Assembly: GCA_958296055.1 (NCBI GenBank)
Contig: CATQHS010000001.1
Location: forward strand, 942,277-1,006,276
Reading direction: 5' to 3'
Origin: an uncultured Acidimicrobiales bacterium
Lineage (GTDB): Bacteria; Actinomycetota; Acidimicrobiia; Acidimicrobiales; Aldehydirespiratoraceae
DNA: 64,000 nucleotides
In this document: positions 50,165-58,739 of the stretch, piece after piece
How positions within the stretch are numbered: the stretch's first letter is position 1
Layout: the number at the start of each line of letters is the position of its first letter
Translations under genes and position numbers: made by a program
The notes under the pieces: generated by a model
What the model saw: the letters and a program-made list of their open reading frames with translations, nothing else
The model's database searches: none
Told to the model about the DNA's origin: nothing

Positions 50165-50869
50165 ATGACCCAGCCCACCGAGGTGGCCGATTTCGTCAAG
50201 GAGCGGCTGCTGGCCATCCGCGGCGATCTGCGCCTCTACAAGCGGCTGGACCCGTCGCGCACCGCGCTGGTGATAATCGACATGCAGAACGCCTTCGTGG
50301 CCGAGGGCGGCATGATCGAGGTGGCGGCCGCCCGCGACATCGTCGGCCCCGTCAACCAGATGGCGGCCGGGTGCCGCAACCTGGGCGTTCCGGTGATCTG
50401 GATCCGCTCCCACCACCCCAAGGGCGGCTCGGACTGGCGCCACTTCTTCGACCACTTCGTGCGCCCCGACCGCCGGGAGGCGGCCGCGGCCGCCCTGTCC
50501 GACGACGCGCCCCCCAGCCGGTTCTACCCGGCCATGGACATACGCGACGAGGACCACGTGGTGATCAAGAACCGCTACTCGTGCCTGATCCCCGGCTCGT
50601 CGTCGCTGGAGCGGCTGCTGCGCAGCCAGGGCCGCGACACCATCGTCCTGGCCGGCACCAAGACCAACATCTGCGTCGAGTCCACCGCCCGCGACGCCAT
50701 GATGCTGGACTTCCGGGTGGTGGTGCTCAGCGACGCCACCGCCGCGCTCACCGCCGAGGAGCACCAGGCCTCGCTCAACGTGCTGATCCAGGAGTTCGCC
50801 GACATCCTCATCGTCGACGACGTCCTCGACGAGCTGCGGGCCAACGCCGCGGCCCCAAGCGGCGGGTGA
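50165..50869 (+). CDS. isochorismatase-family cysteine hydrolase
   Basis: A 234-residue protein. The catalytic triad is visible: Asp in ALVIIDMQNAFV, Lys in HVVIKNRYSC and Cys in TNICVESTARDAM. The family hydrolyses amides such as N-carbamoylsarcosine, nicotinamide, ureidoacrylate or biuret. Next to HyuA/HyuB-type subunits and a solute importer, an amidohydrolase step on a ring-cleavage product or ureido acid is likely. GTGA overlap with the next gene (50866-50869). Confidence 0.95.
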   Translation: MTQPTEVADFVKERLLAIRGDLRLYKRLDPSRTALVIIDMQNAFVAEGGMIEVAAARDIVGPVNQMAAGCRNLGVPVIWIRSHHPKGGSDWRHFFDHFVRPDRREAAAAALSDDAPPSRFYPAMDIRDEDHVVIKNRYSCLIPGSSSLERLLRSQGRDTIVLAGTKTNICVESTARDAMMLDFRVVVLSDATAALTAEEHQASLNVLIQEFADILIVDDVLDELRANAAAPSGG

Positions 50870-52824
50870 GCGCGATGGGATCGTCCGGCAACGGGGCACC
50901 GCCACCGATGGGATCATCCGGCAACGGGGCGCCAGCCCCGGCGGGATCGGCCGCCATCGGGGCCGTCGATCCGGTGCTGTTCGAGATCTTGAGCTCGCGG
51001 CTGTCGGCCATCAACGACGAGTCGGCCATGACCATGCGGCTGGTCTCAGGGTCCCCGGTGGCCAACGAGGCCTACGACATGAACGTCGGGCTGATGGACG
51101 CCGACGGCGAGTGCTTCGCCATCGGCATGTACATCACCATCCACTCGCTGGCCCTGAGCGCCACCGTGAAGGACATCAAACGGCGGTTCGCCGACAACCT
51201 CGGCATCGGCCCCGGCGACGTGTTCATGTCCAACGACCCCTACGTCGGGGCCTGCCACCAGATGGACGTGGCCGTGGTGGCGCCAATCTTCTGGGAAGGC
51301 GAGTTGGTGGGCTGGACCGGCTCAACCGTCCACCAGATCGACCTGGGCGGGCCGGTGGAGGGCCAAGTCCAGATCGGGGCCACCTCGATCTGGGGCGAGC
51401 AGCCGCTGTTCCCCCCGATCAAGATCGTGGAGGCGGGCCGGACCCGCTCCGACGTCGAGCAGGGCTACCTGCGCCGGACCCGGCTGCCCCACTTGGTGGG
51501 CCTCGACCTGCGGGCCATGATCGCGGGCTGCAACGTGGGGGCGGCCCGGGTCCAGGACTTGATCGGCCGCTACGGGCTCGACACGGTCAGGGCGGTCATC
51601 GCCGGCGTGAGCTCGGCCACCGAGGCCCGGTTCCGGGCCCGGCTGGCCGAGCTGCCCGACGGCACCTGGTCGCACCGGGGCTACATCGAGTACGACGACG
51701 TCTACCCGGTGGTGGTGGAGATGACCAAGCGGGGCGACAGCCTGGTCTTCGACTTCACCAAGAGCGCGGACCAGGCCGGCGCGGTGATCAACTGCACCCG
51801 CCCGGCCTGCGTCGGCGCCACCGTCGCCGCGGTCCTGCCCTATCTGTGCTTCGACATGGCCTGGTCGCCGGCCGGCCTGCAGCGGGCCATCGAGGTCCGC
51901 ACCCGGGAGGGCTCGGTGGTGCATGCGGCCTGGCCGGCGGGGGTGTCCAAGGCCACCACCACCGGCAGCTTCATGGCCACCATCGCCTCGGGGGTGTGCC
52001 TGTCGAAGATGCTGGCCGCCACCGAGGACCATCTCGACCACTTCATGTCCACCTGGATGGGCGGCCTCTACGTCGAGGACATGTTCGGCATCGACCAGCG
52101 GGGCAACTTCTTCGGCGCGGCCATCCTCGACGCCATGGCCGGGGGGTCGGGGGCCAGGGCCCGCTCCGACGGGCTCGACGCCGGGGGCTTCCTCGACTCC
52201 CCCTCCGCCATCATCGCCAACATCGAAGACATCGAGTACAGCTACCCGCTGCTGTATCTGTCGCGCCGCATCCAGGCCGACACCGGAGGGGCGGGCCGGT
52301 ATCGGGGCGGCAACACCCTGGCCATGACCTACGTCATCCACGACGTCGACGAGCTGCCCACCAAGATCATGCACGCCATCGGCACCTGCCAGCCCGGGTC
52401 CATCGGGGTGGCCGGCGCCTACCCCTCCAACACCAACCAGTTCGTGATCAAGCGCGGCACCAACGTTCGGGCCCTGCTCGACGGCGGCGCCGTGCCCACC
52501 CACATCGACGAGGTGGACGGCGAGCTGGAGATATTCGCCGACAGCATCGCCCGGACCTCCCAGCGGCCCGACGACGTCTACCGCTACGTGGCCATGGGCG
52601 GCGGGGGCTACCTCGACCCGCTGGACCGCGACCCCCGGCGGGTCCAAGCCGACGTGATCGACGGCGTGGTCACCGTCGCCCATGCCGCCGAGGCCTACGG
52701 CGTGGTCGTCGCCTCCGACGGCACCGTCGACTCCGAGGCCACCGAAGCGCGGCGGGCCGAGATCCGCGACCAGCGCCGCCGCTCCGCCGCCGTCCCCGCC
52801 ATGGCTGGCGCCGCCGGGGCGTGA
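50866..52824 (+). CDS. hyuB: hydantoinase B / oxoprolinase-type subunit
   Basis: About 650 residues. The front carries a 33-bp tandem repeat (MGSSGNGAPPP, MGSSGNGAPAP). The HyuB core follows: DPVLFEILSSRLSAINDESAMTMRLVSGS, GPGDVFMSNDPYVGACHQMDVAVVAPIF, and PGDVFxSNDP-type metal and substrate motifs. HyuB pairs with HyuA in ATP-dependent hydantoinases, oxoprolinases and acetone or acetophenone carboxylases. GTG 50866 overlaps the isochorismatase stop; ATG 50875 is an alternative. Confidence 0.95.
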   Translation: MSAMGSSGNGAPPPMGSSGNGAPAPAGSAAIGAVDPVLFEILSSRLSAINDESAMTMRLVSGSPVANEAYDMNVGLMDADGECFAIGMYITIHSLALSATVKDIKRRFADNLGIGPGDVFMSNDPYVGACHQMDVAVVAPIFWEGELVGWTGSTVHQIDLGGPVEGQVQIGATSIWGEQPLFPPIKIVEAGRTRSDVEQGYLRRTRLPHLVGLDLRAMIAGCNVGAARVQDLIGRYGLDTVRAVIAGVSSATEARFRARLAELPDGTWSHRGYIEYDDVYPVVVEMTKRGDSLVFDFTKSADQAGAVINCTRPACVGATVAAVLPYLCFDMAWSPAGLQRAIEVRTREGSVVHAAWPAGVSKATTTGSFMATIASGVCLSKMLAATEDHLDHFMSTWMGGLYVEDMFGIDQRGNFFGAAILDAMAGGSGARARSDGLDAGGFLDSPSAIIANIEDIEYSYPLLYLSRRIQADTGGAGRYRGGNTLAMTYVIHDVDELPTKIMHAIGTCQPGSIGVAGAYPSNTNQFVIKRGTNVRALLDGGAVPTHIDEVDGELEIFADSIARTSQRPDDVYRYVAMGGGGYLDPLDRDPRRVQADVIDGVVTVAHAAEAYGVVVASDGTVDSEATEARRAEIRDQRRRSAAVPAMAGAAGA

Positions 52825-52837
52825 CGGGCGTGGCGCT

Positions 52838-54976
52838 TTGAACACGGTCATCGCGGTTGACAGCGGGGGGACCTTCACCGACGCGGTCCTGCTGGACGCC
52901 GACGGCCGGGTCACCACCTCCAAGTCGCCGTCCACGCCCCAGGACTTCTCGGCGGGGGTGATGGCCTCGGTGGCCGGCGCGGCCGCCTCGCTGGGGATCG
53001 GGCTAGGCCAGGCGCTGGGGGCGGCCCGGCCGTTCTGCGTGGGCACCACCGTGGCCACCAACGCCCTGCTGACCCGCAGCGGGGCCCGGGTCGGGCTCAT
53101 CACCACCAAGGGCCACGAGGACGCCCTCATCATCGGGCGCACCATCCAGAAGGCGGCCGGCCTCACCGACCGCGAGCTCACCGACCTGGCCCGGCTGGAG
53201 AAGGCCCGGCCCATCGTGCCCCGGCCCCTGACCCGGGGCGTGACCGAGCGGGTCGACTACAAGGGGTCGGTGGTGGTCGGGCTCGACCTCGACGAGGCCC
53301 GGGCCGCGGCCTCCGACCTCCTGGGGATGGGCGCGGAGGCCATCGCCGTCTGCTTTTTGTGGAGCTTCCTGAACCCGGACCACGAGCGGCGGGTGGAGGA
53401 CATGATCGCCGCCGAGCATCCCGGCGTGCCCGTCACCTGCTCGCATCGCATCGCCCCGGTCATCAAGGAGTACGAGCGGACGGCCACCACCGCGCTCAAC
53501 GCCTACCTGGCCCGGTCCACCCGCGACTATCTGTCGGCGCTGCAGCGGCGGCTGCGCGACGGCGGGCTGGGCGGCGACCCGGTGGTCATGCAGTCCACCG
53601 GCGGCGTCGCCCCGGCCGAGACTTGCAAGGACCGGGCCGTGGCGCTGCTGGGGTCCGGGCCGGCCGGGGGCGTGATCGGCGCGGCCCGGCTCGGCCAGAT
53701 GATGGGGATCGACCACATCGTCACCACCGACGTGGGCGGCACCAGCTTCGACGTGGGGCTGGTGGTGGGCGGCGAGCCGCTGGTGAACGGGGCGCCGGTG
53801 TTCGACCAGTACCACACCGTCCTGCCCGCCATCGACGTGGTGTCGATCGGCGCGGGCGGCGGGTCGGTGGCCTGGATCGAGCCCGGCACCGGGCTGTTGA
53901 AGGTGGGGCCGGCCAGCGCGGGCGCCGACCCGGGCCCGGTGTGCTACGGGGCCGGCGGCGCCGAGCCCACCGTCACCGACGCCAACCTCGTGCTCGGGCG
54001 CATCGACCCCGACTACTTCCTGGGCGGGGCCAAGGCCCTCGACAAGCCCCGGGCCGAGGCCGCCATCGGCGAGCGGATCGCCGGGCCGCTGGGAATCACG
54101 GTGGCGGAGGCGGCAGCCGGCATCGTCGACATCATCGACGCCCGCATGGCCGACCTAGTCCGCAACCAGACCATCGGCCGGGGCTACGACCCGGGCGACT
54201 TCGCGCTGTTCGCCTTCGGCGGGGCCGGCCCGCTGCACGCCGGGGCCTACGCCATCGATGTGGGGGTCCGCGCCATCGTCGTGCCCGCCCACTCGTCGGT
54301 GTTCTCGGCCTTCGGGATCGCCGGGTCGGACCTGGTGAACGTCCGGCAGGCCAGCGACCCGATGATGGCGCCGTTCGACCCCGGCCGGGTCAGCGAGATC
54401 TACGCCCGACTGGAGGAGCAGGCCCGGGCCGATCTGGCCGCGGCCGGCGTCGCCGCCCACAACGTCAGCGCCGCCCGGGAGATCGAGATGCGCTACCGGG
54501 GCCAGGTCCACGAGCTGCGGGTCCCGGTTCCGGCCGGCCGGCTCGGCCCCGCCGACCTGGACGGGGTGACGGCCGAGTTCCGGCGCCGCTACGACCGGCG
54601 CTTCGGGCGGGGGGCCGGCTTCGACGAGGCCGGCATCGAAGCCCGGACCCTGCTGGTCCGCGGCGCGGGCCGGGTGGTCAAGCCGGAGATGCACCCCGAG
54701 CCCGACCAGGGGCCCGACCCGGCCCGGGCCCGGACGGGCGAGCGGCCGGTCTTCTTCCGCGGGCTGGGCGGCTTCTCCCCCACCGCCGTCTTCCGCCGCG
54801 AGCGGCTGCGGTCGGGCAACCGGGTGGACGGTCCGGCGGTGATCGAGGCCGCCGACACCACCGTCGTCGTTCACCCCTCCCAGTCGGTGCGGGTCGACCA
54901 GTGGGGCAGCCTCTTGTTCGAGCCCCTCGAGTCCCCTGAATCTCCCGAGTCGCCCGAATCCGGCGGCCATGGCTGA
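52838..54976 (+). CDS. hyuA: hydantoinase A / oxoprolinase-type ATPase subunit
   Basis: A 712-residue protein from TTG 52838: MNTVIAVDSGGTFTDAVLLD, the HyuA phosphate-binding motif, then ARPFCVGTTVATNALLTRSGARVGLITTKGHEDAL, ALLGSGPAGGVIGAARL, TTDVGGTSFDVGLV and FGGAGPLHAGAYA. It is the ATP-binding partner of HyuB in hydantoinase- or acetophenone-carboxylase-type enzymes. Ends in a short repeat (ESPESPESPES). It overlaps the M20 gene by 8 bp. Confidence 0.96.
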   Translation: MNTVIAVDSGGTFTDAVLLDADGRVTTSKSPSTPQDFSAGVMASVAGAAASLGIGLGQALGAARPFCVGTTVATNALLTRSGARVGLITTKGHEDALIIGRTIQKAAGLTDRELTDLARLEKARPIVPRPLTRGVTERVDYKGSVVVGLDLDEARAAASDLLGMGAEAIAVCFLWSFLNPDHERRVEDMIAAEHPGVPVTCSHRIAPVIKEYERTATTALNAYLARSTRDYLSALQRRLRDGGLGGDPVVMQSTGGVAPAETCKDRAVALLGSGPAGGVIGAARLGQMMGIDHIVTTDVGGTSFDVGLVVGGEPLVNGAPVFDQYHTVLPAIDVVSIGAGGGSVAWIEPGTGLLKVGPASAGADPGPVCYGAGGAEPTVTDANLVLGRIDPDYFLGGAKALDKPRAEAAIGERIAGPLGITVAEAAAGIVDIIDARMADLVRNQTIGRGYDPGDFALFAFGGAGPLHAGAYAIDVGVRAIVVPAHSSVFSAFGIAGSDLVNVRQASDPMMAPFDPGRVSEIYARLEEQARADLAAAGVAAHNVSAAREIEMRYRGQVHELRVPVPAGRLGPADLDGVTAEFRRRYDRRFGRGAGFDEAGIEARTLLVRGAGRVVKPEMHPEPDQGPDPARARTGERPVFFRGLGGFSPTAVFRRERLRSGNRVDGPAVIEAADTTVVVHPSQSVRVDQWGSLLFEPLESPESPESPESGGHG

Positions 54977-56282
54977 GCGGCCCCCGGCCCCGGCCGTCGA
55001 CGAGGCCGCCGAGGCTGCGGTCCTGAGCCGGATCGATCCCGACGAGCTGGTGGAGCTGGCCCTGGAGCTGGCCAACATCGACAGCCCGCCCGGTCAGGAG
55101 AAGCCGGTGTCGGACCGGGTCTGCGAGTGGCTGCGGGCCAACGGGTTCGAGGCGGCCCAGATCGGGATGCTGCCGGAGCGGCCCAACGTGGTGGGCCGCA
55201 TCGCCGGGTCGGGCCGGGGAACCGACCTGATCTTCAACGCCCACATGGACGTGGCCTGGGGACCCGAGGAACGGCGCTGGATGCACGACCCCGACAACCC
55301 CTTCTACACCTCGGCCTGGCGCGAGGGCGACACCCTCATCGGCAACGGGCTGGTCAACGACAAGGGCCCGCTGGCCTGCACCCTCATCGCGGCCAAGGCG
55401 GTGCTGGACGCGGGGGTGCGGCTGCCCGGCGACGTGATCGTCACCGGCGTCTGCGGCGAGATCGGCCAGGAGCCGGTGGACGAGTTCGCCGCCCCCCAGT
55501 ACCTGTCCAAAGAGGTGGGCACCCGCTATCTGATAACCCACGGGGTGATCGGCGACTATGCGGTGGTGGCCGAGGCCACCGACTTCGCCGTCACCTGGGT
55601 GGAGGCGGGCAAGGCCTTCTTCAAGGTCACCGTGCTCGGCGGCAACTCCCGCTACACGCCCTATGTAGACCACCCCCCGAACCCGGCCGACAACACCAAC
55701 GCGCTGGTGAGGGCGGCCCCGGTGATCGAGTGCATCGAGGACTGGGCCCGCGGCTACGAGTCCGAACACGCCTACCGCTTCGACGGCGGCGTCTGCGTCC
55801 CCAAGGTCAACATCGGGGCCGTTCGGGGCGGCCAGCCCTTCATCCCCATCGTCACCGCCGAGCAGTGCTACCTCTACCTCGACGTGCGGCTGACCCCGGC
55901 CCAGACGGCCATGGACGTCAAAGCCGAGCTGGCCGAGGTGCTGGCTTCCGCCGGGGTGCCGACCCGGCTGGAGTGCACCCTGTACCGGCGGGGCTGGGAG
56001 GCCACCGAGGTGCAGCCGCTGCTGGAAGCGGCCGCCCGGGCCCATGAGGCCGAGCTGGGCCGGGGCATGGGCCCCATCCACCCGCCCCTCACCAGCATGT
56101 GGCGCGACACCATCCCCTTCGTGGAGCTGGGCATCCCGGCCGTCACCTACGGCCCGGCGGCCGGGGTGGGCGACGGCAAGTTCTGGGCCGAGATCGACGA
56201 CTTGGTCGCCGCGACCCGGATCTACGCCCGGATGGCCTTGGACGTGTGCTCCCAGCCCCGCCCCAGGAAGACCCGGCCGTGA
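54969..56282 (+). CDS. M20-family metallopeptidase (ArgE/DapE-like)
   Basis: A 437-residue protein. Zinc motifs: LIFNAHMDVAWG (HxD), LVNDKGPLACTLIAA (NDKG), VCGEIGQEPVDE (catalytic EE-like pair) and the dimerisation domain VTVLGGNSRYTPYVDH. The family cleaves N-acyl amino acids, N-carbamoyl amino acids or small peptides. In a hydantoinase context a carbamoylase-type reaction is plausible. It ends in GTGA, duplicated in the start region of the next gene. Confidence 0.93.
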   Translation: MAERPPAPAVDEAAEAAVLSRIDPDELVELALELANIDSPPGQEKPVSDRVCEWLRANGFEAAQIGMLPERPNVVGRIAGSGRGTDLIFNAHMDVAWGPEERRWMHDPDNPFYTSAWREGDTLIGNGLVNDKGPLACTLIAAKAVLDAGVRLPGDVIVTGVCGEIGQEPVDEFAAPQYLSKEVGTRYLITHGVIGDYAVVAEATDFAVTWVEAGKAFFKVTVLGGNSRYTPYVDHPPNPADNTNALVRAAPVIECIEDWARGYESEHAYRFDGGVCVPKVNIGAVRGGQPFIPIVTAEQCYLYLDVRLTPAQTAMDVKAELAEVLASAGVPTRLECTLYRRGWEATEVQPLLEAAARAHEAELGRGMGPIHPPLTSMWRDTIPFVELGIPAVTYGPAAGVGDGKFWAEIDDLVAATRIYARMALDVCSQPRPRKTRP

Positions 56283-56370
56283 GGGCGACATGGCCCCGGC
56301 CCGGTCGGAGGGGGTACCGGCCGTGAGGGCGGCAGCCCCGGCCCAGGAGGGAGCACCGGCCGTGAGGGCG
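56273..56370. repeat. triplicated junction at the M20 stop / VOC start
   Basis: CCGGCCGTGAGGGCG appears at 56273-56287, 56317-56331 and 56356-56370 (periods 44 and 39). Copy 1 contains the M20 stop. The GTG codons in copies 2 and 3 are in frame with the VOC gene; copy 1 is not. Confidence 0.9.
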
Positions 56371-57273
56371 ACGGGGCTGTGCTCGGTGGCGGTCACCGCC
56401 GCCGACCCGCCGGCGCTGGCCGACTTCTACGAGCGGGTGTGGGGGCTGGAGCGGGCCGCCGAGCACGACGGCGCCGTCTACCTGCGCGGGACCGGCCCCG
56501 AGCCCTACATCCTGGCCGTCCACCCCGGCGATCAGTCGTCGGTCCGGGGCTACCGCCTGGGGCTGGCCGGCGCCGACGCGGTGGACGCCGCGGCCGAGGA
56601 GCTGCGCCGAGACCGGCTCTCCGCCGTCGTGCGTGACCCGGCCCCGCTGGAGACTCCCGGCGGCGGCTACGGATTCACCGTCACCGACCCCGACGGGCGC
56701 GAGGTCGAACTGGCTGCCGAGATCGAAGCGGTGGGGCCGGGCGCCCGCCGGGCCCCGGTGCGGCCGACCAAGATCAGCCACGTGGTCCTCAACTCGCCCC
56801 GGTTCGCCGAATACGCCCGGTTCCTGATCGACGGGCTCGGCTTCCGGCTGTCCGACGAAACTCCGTTCATGCAGTTCTTCAAGTGCAACCGGGACCATCA
56901 CAGCGTGGCCGTGGCCCAGGCCCCCCACGCCTCGCTCAACCACATCGCCTTCGAGGTGCCAACCGCCGCCGACGTCCTGTCGGGGGTGGAGCGCATGGAG
57001 GCCCGCGGCTACGAGACCGTCTGGGGCCCGGGCCGCCACGGCCCCGGCGACAACGTGTTCGGCTACTTCACCGCCCCCAACAGCCAAGTCGTCGAATACA
57101 CGGCCGAGGTGGCCCAGATCGACGACGCCGACCTGGCCCCCCGGATGTGGACGCCCGAGGACTACGAGCGGCGCGACGACTGGGCCGACCCCTCCTCGCT
57201 GCGCCCCACCCCCGAGGCCCGGGCGCTGATGCTGGGCGCCGAAGAGCCGGCACCGCACCCGGCCTGGGGCTGA
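56290..57273 (+). CDS. double VOC-domain protein, extradiol-dioxygenase-like
   Basis: About 327 residues from ATG 56290; GTG starts at 56323 and 56362 are equally possible because of the junction repeats. The first VOC half spans VRATGLCSVAVTAADPPALADFYERVWGL and VTDPDGREVELA. The second half has KISHVVLNSPRFAEYARFLIDGLGF, HASLNHIAFEV and APNSQVVEYTAE, placing His, His and Glu as metal ligands as in catechol 2,3-dioxygenase-type enzymes. It may open a catechol-like ring or act on a related substrate. Confidence 0.88.
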   Translation: MAPARSEGVPAVRAAAPAQEGAPAVRATGLCSVAVTAADPPALADFYERVWGLERAAEHDGAVYLRGTGPEPYILAVHPGDQSSVRGYRLGLAGADAVDAAAEELRRDRLSAVVRDPAPLETPGGGYGFTVTDPDGREVELAAEIEAVGPGARRAPVRPTKISHVVLNSPRFAEYARFLIDGLGFRLSDETPFMQFFKCNRDHHSVAVAQAPHASLNHIAFEVPTAADVLSGVERMEARGYETVWGPGRHGPGDNVFGYFTAPNSQVVEYTAEVAQIDDADLAPRMWTPEDYERRDDWADPSSLRPTPEARALMLGAEEPAPHPAWG

Positions 57274-57292
57274 GCGGCCGAGGAAGCGTCCG

Positions 57293-57661
57293 ATGGCCCG
57301 GCTCAACGAGCAGATCGAGATCGCCGGCGGCGGGGCCGGGGCCCGCCACGTCTGCCGGTGCGGCCGCGATCTCGGCCCGGTGACGGAGAACTACAAGCGG
57401 CACGCCCTGATGCGGGAAGGGCCGGTGCAGAACGCCGGGCCCTGGGTGGACCCGCACTCGATCGGCGGCGACCGGTTCGTGTGCCGTCAGTTCTTCTGCC
57501 CGGGCTGTCTGACCCAGCTCGACGTGGAGATCGCCCAGCGGGGCGAGCCGCTGCTGTGGGACGCCCGCATCCGCATGCCCGACGAGCCGGAGGGCGCCGA
57601 GGGGCCGGAAGGGGCGAACGGGCCGGAGGGAGCGAGTAAGCCGGAGGGATCAGAAGGGTGA
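57293..57661 (+). CDS. acetone-carboxylase gamma-like small zinc subunit
   Basis: A 122-residue protein: HVCRCGRDLGPVTENYKRHAL, then FVCRQFFCPGCLTQLDVEIA. Two CxxC-type pairs (CRC and CPGC, with one more Cys) resemble the zinc-binding small subunit of acetone carboxylase or acetophenone carboxylase complexes. Together with HyuA and HyuB this suggests a three-subunit, ATP-dependent carboxylase or hydrolase. The C-terminal 25 residues are a Glu-Gly-Pro repeat (GPEGANGPEG). Confidence 0.78.
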   Translation: MARLNEQIEIAGGGAGARHVCRCGRDLGPVTENYKRHALMREGPVQNAGPWVDPHSIGGDRFVCRQFFCPGCLTQLDVEIAQRGEPLLWDARIRMPDEPEGAEGPEGANGPEGASKPEGSEG

Positions 57662-57668
57662 GGGCGAG

Positions 57669-58739
57669 ATGCTGACGGTGGACGACATCCGCGGCGTGTA
57701 CGTCCTGCCCCCCACCCCCTGCCGGCCCGACGCCGGGGGCTGGGACGCGACCGACTCGGTGGACATCGACGAAACGGTGCGGATGACCGAGATGCTGATC
57801 CAGCCCGGGGTGGCGGGCCTGGGGCTGTTCGGCACCACCGGCGAGGGCCACTCGCTGCTGTGGGAGGAGAAGGCAGCCTGCGCCCGGGCGGTGATCGCCG
57901 CCGCCGGGGGCCGGGTTCAGGTCTTCGCCGGGGTCACCGCCCTGGGCACCCGGGAGGTCATCCGCCAGATGAGGGCCATGCGGGAGTTGGGCGCCGACGG
58001 GGCCCTGGTGGGCCTGCCGCTGTGGCAGACGCCGACGCTGGAGAACTCGGTCCGGTTCTTCGCCGACCTGTCCGAGGCGGTGCCGGACATGGCGGTGATG
58101 GTCTACTCCAACTCCTGGTACTTCAAGAGCGCCTTCCCCACCGAGTTCTGGGCCGGGGTGGCCGAGCGGGCCCCCACGGTGGTGGCCGACAAGGTCACCC
58201 ACGGGTTCGCCCGCTACCAAGCCGACCTGGCCGCGGTGCGGGGCCGGATCAACCTCATGCCCGGCGACCCGGGCATCTTCATCGCCTGGGAGCTGATCGG
58301 CAGCGACATCACCGCGGTTTGGTCCACCCAGGCCGCCCTGGGGCCCGAGCCGGTGGTGGCGCTGCTGGAGGCCATAAGGGGCGGTGAGCCGGCCGCGGTG
58401 CAGGCCGTCATCGACGACTTCCGCCGGGTGCCGCCCTACGTTCCGGCCGGGTCGATGGCCAGGCGGGACCACACCGACCCCTTCGCCCGGTACAACACCC
58501 AGGTGGCCAAGTGGCGCCTGAACGCGTCGGGGCTAATCCGAGCCGGCCCGCCCCGGCCGCCCTACACCGACCTGCCCGAGGAGTGGAAGCGCCAAGTGGA
58601 GTCCGAGGTGGAGGCCTACGCCGAGCTGCGGGAGAAGTACCGGCATCCCATGGCCCAGGCCGCGGCGACCGGCACCGGAACGGCCGCTACGGCGACCGGC
58701 GCCGAGAAGATCAAGATGGAGGCGGGGCATGGCGGTTAG
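57669..58739 (+). CDS. DapA-family aldolase/hydratase, NahE-like
   Basis: A 356-residue TIM-barrel protein with GLGLFGTTGEGHSLLWEEK, VQVFAGVTALGTREVI, MAVMVYSNSWYFK and VADKVTHG, in which the Lys would form the Schiff base. The N-acetylneuraminate-lyase/DapA class uses pyruvate-type substrates. Length and VYSNSWYFK context recall trans-o-hydroxybenzylidenepyruvate hydratase-aldolase of aromatic degradation more than DapA of lysine synthesis. The C-terminal 30 residues are low-complexity. Overlaps the hydroxylase gene by 11 bp. Confidence 0.85.
   Translation: MLTVDDIRGVYVLPPTPCRPDAGGWDATDSVDIDETVRMTEMLIQPGVAGLGLFGTTGEGHSLLWEEKAACARAVIAAAGGRVQVFAGVTALGTREVIRQMRAMRELGADGALVGLPLWQTPTLENSVRFFADLSEAVPDMAVMVYSNSWYFKSAFPTEFWAGVAERAPTVVADKVTHGFARYQADLAAVRGRINLMPGDPGIFIAWELIGSDITAVWSTQAALGPEPVVALLEAIRGGEPAAVQAVIDDFRRVPPYVPAGSMARRDHTDPFARYNTQVAKWRLNASGLIRAGPPRPPYTDLPEEWKRQVESEVEAYAELREKYRHPMAQAAATGTGTAATATGAEKIKMEAGHGG

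Noticed and set aside
47561..50917. A very long open frame on the minus strand (over 1100 codons)
   Set aside because: It lies antisense to a complete ABC transporter and hydrolase genes, has a Gly/His/Val-rich composition typical of shadow frames in GC-rich DNA and shows no domain.
51322..53214. Long minus-strand open frame of 630 codons
   Set aside because: Antisense to hyuB/hyuA with shadow composition; the sense proteins are clearly conserved.
57669..58739. dapA of lysine biosynthesis
   Set aside because: Extra length, aromatic-type motif and catabolic neighbours fit a NahE-like hydratase-aldolase better.
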